DNA of 64,000 nt from Trichopria drosophilae. Lineage: Eukaryota > Arthropoda > Insecta > Hymenoptera > Diapriidae. The notes under the pieces were generated by a model that made no database searches, had not been told where the DNA came from, and worked only from the letters and a program-made list of their open reading frames with translations. The stretch covers positions 159,394,001-159,458,000 of the forward strand of contig CM059582.1 of the NCBI GenBank assembly GCA_030407085.1, written 5' to 3'. The first letter of the stretch is position 1, and each line of letters opens with the position of its first letter. Below are positions 38,701-49,700 of the stretch, piece by piece. A program made the position numbers and the translations under genes.

Positions 38701-40819
38701 TGTGCAATAAACAACGTTCGTTCCAACTTTTTTTTTACGGTGCTTTACTACTAAAAAGTACTACAAACTTTACATTAAATTTATGCACATTTAGTCCTTA
38801 AAGGGTTACGGAGGGTTGCAGCCCATAGGGCACGAAGGGAGATCAATGTTTAAATTGCAACATAGATGGAATGGGCACTCGTCTAAGCTAGCGTTTTCGA
38901 TACAAACTCAAATCACTAGGCGCACTTATTGCGAAATTATTCCACTTTATTGGCGTTATTGGAAAACTTTGAAAATTCAAAAAATGAAAACTAGTTATAA
39001 GGGATGAGTAAAGACATTTTGATAAATATCTGAAATAATGGCTGTTTTTACATGGAATATCCAATACAGTGCTCCCCCCCCCCCTGTTAATGATTACCTA
39101 AAAGGTGGCTCCTTCTCACGGCCTGGGAACAAAGTTCCGAAAATTAACACACGTAAGGCCGAAATTTCGATATAGCATAGCTCCAGTGTGATATTCTTCA
39201 CTTTGTCTTTGAAAATGTGGCAAAAAGAAAGCAAATTAAAATACCTTGGACTTACGCAATATCGAAAGTTTAGCGTTTCGGGGTTTTGATTTTCCGAACT
39301 TTGTTCCTCGCCCCTTCTCACCAGCAGTGGAACCTCCCTTTTCGTACTTTCTCTCAATATCGCATCATGTTATGATGGCATGTCTTGAATAATCGAAGGC
39401 AACGCCACCTAATTTTCCGACGAATACGAATTTCTTACACCAGTGCCTAAATGGTGAACACTCGTCTCTCCTCGTTTGGTCACTATTGGAAGTTAACTTT
39501 TCCGGACCATGTCACCAGGGAGCAGGATTATATCGTATTCGCGGTAAATCTTGATTAAAAGTGCTAGACGCATAAGATGTTTTGCAAACTTTAATTCATT
39601 AATCTAAAATTAAAAACTAATAATAATATGTCACCAATACAATTTATTCTTAACATAATATTTGCAAAATATTTGCTATATAAGGGCTTTGCAAATGTTC
39701 CTTGCAACAATATAATGATGAATTTCATTATGTTCAAATGTCACAACGGTGAATGATGGAATATTTGTTCATTTTTTTAAAATTGGGGACAGAATATGAT
39801 GAAACAACTCTGGACAGTATAGAGGAGATGACGTAATTTAGTGGGCTGAAAAATGTACGCTTCGCTCGTGATATAAATTTCGCACTCGTAGAAGATCGCT
39901 AATTGCGTCCTTGTCAATTGATATGCTATAAAAATGAAGTCGTGGTCTTTTTTGGTAATTTTTGGCAGTTATAATCCCTTAATGACAATACTATATCAGC
40001 TACTAATCCGTATAGTAAAAAGATGAGTATATACATATATGTCAGTATCTTGCTCTAGTCACTTTTTGCATTACCTTAAATAAAATGCTAAATATCCAAA
40101 TGAACGATTAATTATTAAAAATTTACAAAATTTGCATTTTCGATGGTGTTAGTTGATAATATTTATACCTTCTGAGAAATTGTTTAGACAATTCCACTAA
40201 CAATTCTACTATTTTTGTCTGCTTCATTTCTTACTTTTTCTTTAATAACTTTTCTTTACACATCTGTTTGCATTGCTACCATTCCAAAAATTGAATTCTA
40301 CATTTGATATCAAATAAATATAATGAAGATGATTGTCCATGACGGAGTAAAAAATCTGAAGATATCGCTTATTAAATGCGAATGAAAAAAATTGAAAATA
40401 TTAAAGAAATTTCATCCTGTGATAAATTGAAATTCATAAATAGCACCCCTGGTAGAAATTGAAACCAATTATTGTACAATTATTGGACATAAAACATGTA
40501 TACAATAAAAGTGTCCATAAAATGCCCAAGAATTGGACAATTTTAAGCAAAACATATCTTAAACAAGAAAATCTTACAAAATTGGCTAATTCTTGGACAA
40601 AAAATATAATACGAGTCAAATATTACCGATATATAAGTGATTCAGTGACATAATGAACATTACCCGGAAGTCGGTTTTGGTAACGTTCAGTGCATAAAGA
40701 TATTTTATTATTTTTAATGGTTCGATTTTATGGATTATTTATTTCATGTATATTATAAATTATATTTCAATGTAATTCTTCTATTCAAGGCATTATGATA
40801 TAAAAATTGTAACACCTAC
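35749..40819. other. Intron between exons B and C
   Basis: About 5.1 kb, AT-rich. It holds a gggtgcgcccagtaagtcag block at 38509 and a short MITE-like element at about 39112-39330, where ggaacaaagttccgaaaat pairs with attttccgaactttgttcct. No other gene is seen. Confidence 0.5.
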
Positions 40820-41047
40820 CCCATGTAAACTTAGGTCGTTCGTTTCGCCGTTGCTTAGATGGCTGTTAGGTATTTTGACTGGTGACCGATGTCGTAGTTT
40901 TTTCTTTCTACGTGTCTCTTCCTTGGGAGCAGCTTTCCGGACAGGATCTTCGCGCAAAGCTTTCAAATCCAATGTTTTATACAGCTTGATTTCCCCATAC
41001 GTCAACGTATACTCTTCGCCACGCAGTGTGAATGTCGGTACCGGGTT
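40820..41047 (-). CDS. dsx-like: Exon B: basic linker of the doublesex-like gene
   Basis: 76 codons in phase 0. The acceptor is a T-rich tract ending tttttttag next to 41047. The donor is GTAGGT at 40819-40814. The protein begins NPVPTFTLRGEEYTL, then TYGEIKLYKTLDLKALRED, followed by a strongly basic stretch around EETRRKKKLRHRSPVKIP and a polar end NSHLSNGETNDLSLHG. The KKKLR/RHR cluster could act as a nuclear localisation signal. No named domain is recognised, which is normal for the poorly conserved linker between DM and dimerisation domains. It joins in frame to exon A and exon C. The frame is open across the whole exon and the base composition is more GC-rich than the surrounding intron. 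Exon status is well supported; the function is inferred from position. Confidence 0.75.
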
Positions 41048-41579
41048 CTAAAAAAAAATAAAACAAGACGGAACATATAAATAAAACGTGTGTACTGTAT
41101 AAACTTGTATATATACTGAATAATTATATAATGAGTTAATACAAATATAAAAAATGCGGGGAATATTCCTTCGAACTTTTAATATATGCAGAACTAATAA
41201 ATATTAATAAGACATGCACATACATTTTGCAAAGTGCAGTTGATAAATCTGAGATTGCTGTACACGTGCCAAGGCGCATTATTCAAAACGCTGCATATTT
41301 ATTTTGTGTCAAACGTCCGGAAATGCTAAATTTCATCGGTGTCTCTGCGAACTGCGTAAAATTATTTTCGCTCTGGTGTGAAAAACTGAACAACTCTTTT
41401 TGTTAAAAAATCTAACTTGTTCTTTTATAAGCCGAATGATAAGGTCTATAATTATAGAATTAATATTCACGTCCAAAAAATATACAGAAATTCAGATACA
41501 AATGTCGACTATTTGCTGCTGACTTCCGTTTTCGTCATTTGTACCCCTCCACGCAGTAGGTTCTTTTACTGCAATTCTA

Positions 41580-42480
41580 AAAACTTATAATATTTTATTT
41601 TATCAACTGAACCGGACAGGACCGCGATAAAATCTTTTCTCACACTCTGTGCACAAAATGCTATTTAGCTCCCTATATATATGGAGAATAGGAATTTGTA
41701 GACTCGTGCGAAATGCCGTCCTCGCTTTGCCCGGGCGTCAGACTCGCACTCATCGGCAAACACCTACTTTGCTCCCTTGTTGCACAATCTACTATTATTT
41801 ATGTCCCTAAACAATACCGGAATTAAGCAGAAAATGTCGGCTATTTATTGCAGTCTTCCATTTTTGTTATGCACTTCCCTCGAGTGCGTTTGGCATTCGG
41901 CTCTGGTGGCAATTTTGCACGTGTGGAGGACTTATCTATTTTCCTCCCCGTGGTGAGAAATATACTATTCCATAACTCCTTGCGTAAAATTCGATTTTTT
42001 GCACCCAAATGAGTGCGGAAAATAAACTGCGTGCAGGAATATTATTTTGCACCCTGATTTCCTATCGAAAAATTGAATTTTTTGCGCACCCCGTTAGGAA
42101 AAATAGTATACGCAACCGCGTTCTAAAATAGGTGATCCCGCACTTGCATTGAGCACCTGTTGCGTAATGCATAATTAATTTGTCAGCCAAACCCAACAGG
42201 GCCTCGATAGGGATCGTTTATATATGTCTCTAAAACATCTAGGAATTTAGCAACAAATATCGGGTATGTTTAGCATCGACTTTTACTGTGATTAAAAAAC
42301 GAATAATTTCTTATTTTATCAGCCGAACCGGACTGGACCTTAATAGGATCTCTTATTCATGTTCCTAAATCATGAATTTCAAAAACGTAGGAATTTTTAT
42401 CGTAAAAGCCGAACCAGACCAGCCATTGATATAATCTTTTAATTGTGTCCTTAGAAGATGTAGGAATTTGATACTGACTT
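41580..42480 (+). repeat. Degenerate direct repeats with a (tt)atcagccgaaccggac core
   Basis: At least four related units (about 41601, 42180, 42316, 42405) share gccgaaccggac-like, ataggatct(t)tt-like, gttcctaaa-like and taggaattt-like blocks in the same order. Between them lie gttgcacaatctactatt and CpG-richer blocks like those at 6300-6880. Likely a decayed transposon cluster. Confidence 0.45.
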
Positions 42481-44493
42481 CATTTTCTTTCATTTTCTTT
42501 TATTGTAGAAATGAGTTAATTTCACAAATCTCGATATTTCTTAAATATTAGTTTATTTTATAATTTTACCCTACAAGACAATTAGGCGTACGAAATTAAT
42601 ATGGAAGCAATCTTCACTGTATAGAAAAGTTTTTACTTCTCACATTACCATAATGTTCCCTATTAAGGACTGCATTTGGAATGTTAAAGTTTACAAAAAA
42701 TCATTTTCTTGCTTCTTGTTGAAGAGTTGCTGCCATTTTGCATTACATTTTTTAGGATACATGAAGATGTTCAATATTGCCTTTAATATTTTTATTTTTC
42801 TTTGCACACGATTTATAATATATGTTTCAGAAGAACTTTTCTTTAAAACCATTTTGATAATATCCATAATTTCACCATGAACCTAAAACTTATTAAAAAA
42901 TATTCAAATTCCCTAATTTATTATTTATTTTTTCATAAGTACTTTACAATTATAATTTTATGTAATACAAATTTTATCATTTATGCTTCAAATATGTCGG
43001 CAATATTTCTTTGGGAAAGATAATTCTACTTTACACCCGTACAACTGAAAATTTGTCTTGCGTGCCAATATTCATCTCCTTACAAAGTACCAGTGCTTCC
43101 AAATAAAGGAGAGGAATTGGCATGCTCCTAAGAAATCGAGAATGCCCATAAAACACGAATGACTGAATTAAGTTTACTTTAACTTCTAAACAAACCTTTT
43201 ATTAGACCTGTACATAGTAGGTATTTATTAAGGTTTGAAGTGAAAATATTTGGATGTAATTTTTGTGGTAAATCTTCTGAAAACTTTTGCCTCCTGATAA
43301 CGAGTATGACAAAATTCGCACTTAGTTGATTTTTTCTGTTAGTATTTTGCATTTACTTTGGAAAATATGCATCGGCCGGAAAAATGTTTCCAACCAAAAA
43401 TGCAGTGCAAAAAAAGTTTTTATACTTTTACTGTTATACCCACGAAAGGAATCCCACTGAATTATGATGAAACTGACGAGTTATACATTTATGCAACTTT
43501 AGCTAATTTAAAATACAAAATTAAGTATGATAACGTTCATTTTAAGTTTTAATTGCAATGCGTCCACCTAGTAGATGCCTCGATCCGTCCAACAAACAGT
43601 CATGAGTGGTTTCGGACCCTATTTATGTTCAGTTCAACAAACAATGCGGCGGTCACACCAAATGCCACTAAGGTTCAATTCACTACAATATTTATGGAGT
43701 TAGGGGTTACAGCTTAATTTGCATACGGACACTTAATTAGACACGTACATCACAATTTTAGGGGTGTCCTTTTGTAATTCCGAAAAAAACATACACTCTA
43801 AGAACAGTCCTCTTGCTGCAAGTAGAATATACTTGCCGCAAATGGATAATCCACTTGACATATTATGAGCAATCAGATTTCTTCTTGCAGCAAGAGGATA
43901 ATCTTTTTGAAGAGAATCCGCTCGCTGCAAAACGATTTTATATTTGCGTCAAGTAGCATATCCACTCCAGAACTATGAGTTTCCGTCAAAGAGATTGTCA
44001 TGCTGCTAATATGAAATTGAGATTCGTGTGCACCAATTATAGAATGTAGACTTAGAAGTTCTACACTCACAGCATTTAAAACGCACTAATGTAAAAAGCC
44101 GTTATTTCAATACGACAGGTCTGCATGCAGCCTTCGGATATTTATTTACCAACGAAAAATTTGTTGACCTCCAAAAACTACCGCACGTGGTACTTAATTG
44201 AAAGTATTTATTTAAATAAATTTTCAGTTTCTCTTTTTAGAAGGTTATGTACCTCTAATTGAATTTTAGGTTAACCTTCCAATTCGACATAACTTCTTGC
44301 TCATTTTGTATAATTGTTTATAAAGTTTGCAATTAAATAATATATAACATAATAAAATAATAAAAACTGACAGTCCTGATATCTGCAAAATATCAAGACC
44401 TGTTTAGCTTTACTATGTATATTTAAGAATTCGTATAAATATATCACATTAAAACTGTTCTCAACTCCAATAATAAATATTGAATGAATGGTG

Positions 44494-45893
44494 TATCCCG
44501 AGTAAAAATTAAACGCAGGCGATAAATTGATGATGGATTCACGATGAATCTACTCCGTGCAATATCCGTCTTGTGAAACAAATACAGATTTATTGTTATA
44601 AAGATTTAATGTATACGATAGATTCATGGTGGATTCACAGCGAATCTACTTCAGTGCTTGGGTTTACCAGAAAATGATATATATTCCCTTATATATTTTA
44701 CATAAAATCTGTTTTACTATACGGTAGTAAAGATTCTATCAGATGAAATATTTTGACAAACAAAATTGTTTGCAAAACATTTTTTAATTTAAAAGTCAAA
44801 AGCTAAACGGTGATCCATTTAGTACAAACAAAGGAAATGGCGAAACCACTCGAAAAACAGGAAAACTGAAGGATGTGGTGTTGCTGATCTGCTACAAATT
44901 TGCTGAAAATTGAGGACTTCATCTAAAATAATACATAAACAACTGCTAATAAAATACGAAAAACTTCGAGAAATATCGTGGCAGCAACGTAATGCTATAT
45001 GAGAATCACTGACAATACTCATACAAGAAATTTATAAATTCTGCAGCAGCCAATTGAATAATTTCCTTTAGGGAAATATTAAAAAAATCTTAATACAAAA
45101 CGGAAACACGAGAAACCAAATTACAACATTTTATCTGCTTAAATTAACCATAATGTCGAATATAATGTTCGGCACAAACTGTTCAATTCAAAGCTCTGAA
45201 CATTTTAAGTCAACAGACCCTAGCAACCACGTTACCATGGACTGTCATGAAATAAAAAAAAAAGTTTCATTTTTTTTTTTTTTACAGTATCGAAGATCGA
45301 AGCTTCTTACAACGTGCATTCTACACACAGCATTATCGAATAAAATAAAAATAACCAGATAAAATATAATCTGGTTTCTCATATTCCAGTTACGTCTCCG
45401 ACAAGAACTTTTTTATATTTTTCTAAAAGGAATTAAGCAGAAGTTCTTACGCCGAATTATTATGCCGAAGTTATTTTATTAGCATTTTTTATATACTCTT
45501 TTAGATGAAGTCCTCATTTTTCAGCAAATTTGTAGCAGACCAGCAACACCATATCCTTCAGTTTTCCTGTTTTTTGAGTGGTTTCGCCATTTCCTTTGTT
45601 TGTACTAAGTGGATCTCTGCTTAGCTTTAGGACTTTTAAGCTAAAAAATATTGTACAAGCAATTTTGTTTGTCAAAATATTTAATCTGATAGAATCTTTA
45701 CTACCTTATAGTAAAACAGATTTTATGTAAAATTTATAAGGGAAGATATATCATTTTATGGGAAATCCAAGCACTAAAGTAGATTCGCTGTTAATCATAT
45801 CCACCATGAATCTATCGTATACATTCAATATTTATAAGAATAAATCTATATTTGTTTCACAAGACGTGTATGTTTAATTTTTACTCGGGATAT
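44494..45893. mobile_element. Fold-back element in the first coding intron
   Basis: Arms 44494-44930 and 45497-45893 are inverted copies: tatcccgagtaaaaattaaa at one end opposes its complement at the other, and ctgaaggatgtggtgttgct opposes its complement near 45550. The loop is about 570 bp. The outer flanks 43797-44050 and 46024-46240 also look like a loosely inverted pair (ctcttgctgcaag type). No transposase. Confidence 0.8.
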
Positions 45894-46763
45894 TATTCAA
45901 TTTTGTTTACAGAAATGGAATTCATGTTTTATATTAGATTTCAATACATATTATCTCACTACTGATACCGTTACATTGGTTTCGTTACCATGGTTTCGTT
46001 ATACACATGCAGACTGTATTGTGCACTATTCATATAGATTGACACTTGAGCCAAGCGGATTTCTTCTCGAACAAATGGAGTTGGCGTTTCCAGCAAAAGG
46101 ATTGCTTATTTGACGTCAAAAAGAATCTCTTTGGTGGAAGTGGAAATATTTTTACCTCAAGAAGACAGTGGGTCTTCAGATCAAGAGGACGATCTTTTTA
46201 CAGGAAAACAATTATTTCTAAGAGTGTAGAGCCTTTCTTTAAAGACATTCATGCTCTACGTTTCTTCGATCAATGCGTATTGTTCAAATTATTTTTTAAC
46301 AACAAATTTTTTGCCGATTTTTAAAGACAGCGGCGGGGATATAGCCGAGTGACAGTTTATGATGTGGTCTTCGTTTTTTCAGGAGGCAAACATACATCAA
46401 AGCATGTAGCCGTTTATTTGATTTCAAACACGTGTATGATCAGAAAGTTTCCAGAAGTAAAATACATAATATATCATGTGGATTATATATTCTATTTAAA
46501 TCAATACGAGGTATACAGGGTCGTTTTACTAAGCGTCCAGCTATTGGTACGTTTACCTTACTTCTGTACACGCATTCAATGCAATTTTCTAAACATCTAT
46601 TCGAGTTGATCGAAATTTCTCCTTATACGGAAATATAACGTCTTTCTAAAACATTTTTTAGAGCGTTTATTGATACCTACATCTAATTGTTGAAGTATAA
46701 GCTTGATATGCGTTATTACTACATCATTAATAATTTTAAAAATATATGAAGAAAATAACTGAC

Positions 46764-47230
46764 CTCTATCTCTATCCTCCTTGGTACTTTGACATTATTA
46801 AATGCTTCTGAATCCCTTTTTTCCTTGTCTTTCTGCAAATTCATTGCTCTCTTTATCATAACCCCTCGACTCATTTCTGCTCGTCTTTCCTCAACTTCTG
46901 TACAACCTTTACAGCGACAGTCAATGAAAGGACAAACTCGTTTATGTCCAACCCGATCAATTTTGACACCATGTTTTTGACATTTTGAGCAATACCGTAT
47001 TTTTTTAGTTGGAGTATTATTACTTGTAGATGTAATACTACTCATGGAATCTCCACTGATACTATCCGCTCCAATGGGTGACGTAACTGCGCGATTACTG
47101 TAGTCCATTATGTAAATACACATTCGTGTTATGGATTTCTTTTATAACACTTTTATGTTTGATTCTTGCCGTTCCCCGGTGGTTTATTTCATTTGCAATA
47201 CCAAAGGTGTGTATAGGCGACAATCATTAT
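46764..47230 (-). CDS. dsx-like: Exon A: 5'UTR end, start codon and DM DNA-binding domain
   Basis: Coding from ATG at 47108 to 46764 (115 codons), with donor GTCAGT on the minus strand at 46763. An in-frame ATG at 47123 is the alternative start. A serine/threonine-rich leader (MDYSNRAV...) precedes the DM domain at about residues 37-80. The zinc ligands are complete: CSKC, then H, a second H in GHKR eight residues later, then C-x4-C-x-C-x2-C as CPFIDCRCKGC. The following helix (EERRAEMSRGVMIKRAM) is basic, as expected for the recognition tail. Outside the ligands and GHKR, few positions match the standard insect Doublesex DM domain, which usually has a DRQRVMALQTALRR-type helix. The acceptor at 47231-47240 (cttatttcag read on the minus strand) marks 47230 as the exon start, so 47109-47230 is 5'UTR. 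A DM domain is certain; orthology to dsx rests on the downstream exons. Confidence 0.9.
47189..47227 (-). promoter_or_regulatory. Upstream ORF in the 5'UTR
   Basis: A 13-codon ORF (ATG at 47227, stop TGA at 47189) lies in the 5'UTR part of the DM exon, before the main start at 47108. It could lower translation of the main frame. This is seen in sequence only; no function is known. Confidence 0.4.
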
Positions 47231-47240
47231 CTGAAATAAG

Positions 47241-48499
47241 AACATATTATCATTAGGGAATACGTAAATACTCTACATATATATATTCTACATCACTAAG
47301 TACACATAGTATTTGCAAAAAAGAAGAACTGATCTAATTTCTGCATTGAAAAGGGACATATAAGGGTCGTTCTACAAACGTTAAAGCCTTGAGGTGAAAA
47401 AACACCGTTTTTTGTATTTAAAGACGTTTATAAATTATATGAATAGCTACACAATTATGAAGTTATGCTCAAATATCCTTTATAAGATAACAAATGTAAA
47501 TATAAAAAATCTTTCTGCAAGAGTACTGTAATTTCTATAAACGTTAACGCGTCTACACCAAAGGATTCCTACAACCTAGTTGAGTTTGTCGCCGTCAGGC
47601 CCGTACGCGATGCTGGTAGGTTTTTGCGCATTGTTGCGGCACCGTTATAAAAATGAGTTTTCATTCCCTTCAAAGCTGATCAAATGAAAAGTTTAAAGAA
47701 TGAATGTGCGGAGGGCCGACGGTAAATAAATATCGGTAGCGCTTGTTCGTGTAATGGCATATCGTGTTTATTTTCTGTCGACTGGAATGTAAACAATCCA
47801 ATGCCAAATCGATCTTATCAATTATTTTTGTTTTCATCTATGACTTCTATGAAGATCAAAAATAAAGCAAACATATAAAAAATTCTATACGCTATAAAAC
47901 AATGAAAAAAAAATAAACACGAATAAATAAAAATCAAAACAATACCACTTTATTGCAATAAAAACGTTACATTCTCTCCCGACTGCATCGGGAAGCCGAT
48001 TCCACCCGAAAAAAGGCGCGCATGCGCACTTCGTCTCATTACTCTCTAGGTAGAACCGCCAGCGAGATTAATGGCTCGGAGCAATTTAAGAACTTAAAGT
48101 TAAAATTTCGAGATTAAGTTCTGAAGCTGCTCCGGCCCAAACAAAATAGACCTTCGGGAGAAAAATAGCGTATGCTGCATGGGAATGGTGCGCGCGCATC
48201 TTCGCCTCGAGCGAGAGCTGCCCTCGCTACGCGCGCTGTCCTCCCTTGCAGCATAATATACGGAATTTCCGTATGATAATAAAAATTTCTTTTCTGGAAC
48301 AGTAAAAATTATTAATGAATTATGAAACATTTCTTTGGAGGATAGTATTCCATCTGGTTAAAGTCATATATGCCAGCCATTTAAAGGTACTATTACCGCA
48401 AATCGAATGACATCTGTTAATTTTGAACAATTAAAATTTGTCGTTTTGAGAAACATCTTTTAATATTTAATTTTAGATATATAGAAATTTGAGTAGCAG
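47241..48499. other. Upstream region of the DM exon
   Basis: This holds intron sequence leading to an unseen 5' exon. CpG-containing patches at 47560-47660 and 48170-48250 stand out. The second is a copy of the ttgcagcataatatac repeat family (compare 6300-6880). No first exon or promoter can be called with confidence. Confidence 0.4.
48000..48270. repeat. CpG-containing interspersed repeat, second copy
   Basis: Shares gccgattccacc, gcatgcgcacttcgtctcat and cttgcagcataatatac with 6600-6840. Confidence 0.5.
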
Positions 48500-49700
48500 C
48501 CCAGTCAGCACTGGACGTCCAGTGGGCGTACATATTTCGTCCATATTACGTCCATACGTCCAGGACGAAATTGAACGTAAATGGACGCCCAACGTACGTA
48601 CATCTCCGGTCGTTATATGTACGTCCATCTCTGAACTTCCAACGGACGTCCGTATTACGTTCAAATTAGGTCCATAAATGTATGGACGTACATCGTATGT
48701 CCTATGTACGTATATACTTGGACGTCTAGTGTACATACTTATGTGGACGTCCACGGTATGTCCATGTTTCGACCATTCGGTCCTGCATTTTTATGGACGA
48801 ATAATGGACGTCCAGTGTACGTACATAAGTGGACGTCCGCGGCACCTCCATTTTTCCAAGAAGATGCTGCGCTGCGCGCACAAGATGGCCGCCACGACGA
48901 CACGCTGGTGTGAAGAACTCCTTTGTCTTTTAGGGCTTCTTAACACGCGATACTCGTTACGTTTTTACGTAAATTAATGAAATTCGATAATTTCGATCGT
49001 ATTTGTTAGCGTGTATCGTTGGAGGCCCGTAGCGCAGAAGTGGACATACGTTGGATATATTATATTGCGTACATTTTGTTCGCTTAAAGTCCATTTTCGG
49101 ACAACTGAACGGCCACATTTCGTGCGGAATGATACAATATTGAACGTAAAATGATTTGGACGTTGTTAATCCATAGAATACTGAACGTATATTGGACGAC
49201 CAATGGACTTGATATGTTACGTATTTCGTCCGTTATGGTCCATCGAACGTCCACTCTTGGTCCAGTGGGCGTACATGTCGGACGTCCAATGGACGTACAT
49301 TTTTTGGACGTCCACCGGACGTTCAAAAGTGTGCAGTCTGGTCATTCCATGGAATAATAATGGACGTTCAGTGGACCTCATATGGACGTCCACTGGACCA
49401 TATTTTATCCACGGTACGGCCATGTTTAGTCCACATTCCGTACACAGCCGTAGGCCTTTTGGACATCCATATACCACTTATTACGTCCATTTAATGGCCA
49501 CACACTTCGTCCTTAGTACGTCCAAATTTCACCCAGAGTACGTACACGCCTGGACGTCCATTGCATGTACACCTGTCTCTCCTCTGGACGTACCATGAAC
49601 GTACAATGGACGTCCCAAATGTGCTGTATAGACGTCCATTGGAAGTTCGTTCTGGACATAGCGTACGTACATTGGACGTCCAATGGACGTACATATGCTG
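48500..49700. repeat. Degenerate TGGACGT/ACGTCCA-rich repeat field
   Basis: Dozens of short blocks of ggacgtccaNtggacgtac type occur on both strands, irregularly spaced. A non-repeat insert at about 48850-49080 has the CpG-rich agatggccgccacgacgaca. Because the unit is itself palindromic, long frames open on both strands; these are artefacts. Confidence 0.8.

Larger units (their letters stand above)
41048..46763. other. Intron between exons A and B
   Basis: About 5.7 kb. It contains a degenerate direct-repeat field (41580-42480), the fold-back element at 44494-45893 and cytosine/leucine-codon-like ctcttgctgcaag repeats at 43797-44050 and 46024-46240. No exon in phase was found. Confidence 0.5.
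2293..47230 (-). other. doublesex-like gene (DM domain + dsx dimerisation domain), overall span
   Basis: A multi-exon transcription unit on the minus strand. Doublesex proteins are sex-specifically spliced transcription factors: an N-terminal DM zinc module binds DNA in the minor groove, and a C-terminal UBA-like domain dimerises and ends in a female or male tail. Exons at 47230-46764, 41047-40820, 35748-35679 and 5020-4862 each have AG/GT borders. Their phases fit without a break: 0 after exon A, 0 after exon B, 1 after exon C and 1 after exon D. The order DM, basic linker, dimerisation domain, then a phase-1 junction in the last codon of the common domain is the dsx layout. The 3' tail exons and the span below 4862 are inferred. 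An upstream 5' exon must exist because 47230 is a splice acceptor. Both LINE relics and many fold-back repeats lie in its introns. Confidence 0.85.

Noticed and set aside
49203..49598. Overlapping open frames on both strands, up to 145 codons, at 48.5-49.95 kb
   Set aside because: They follow the palindromic TGGACGT repeat field, and their products are only variants of the repeat.
48489..49690. Possible CRISPR-like array
   Set aside because: No regular repeat-spacer pattern; units are degenerate and palindromic, and the genome is eukaryotic.
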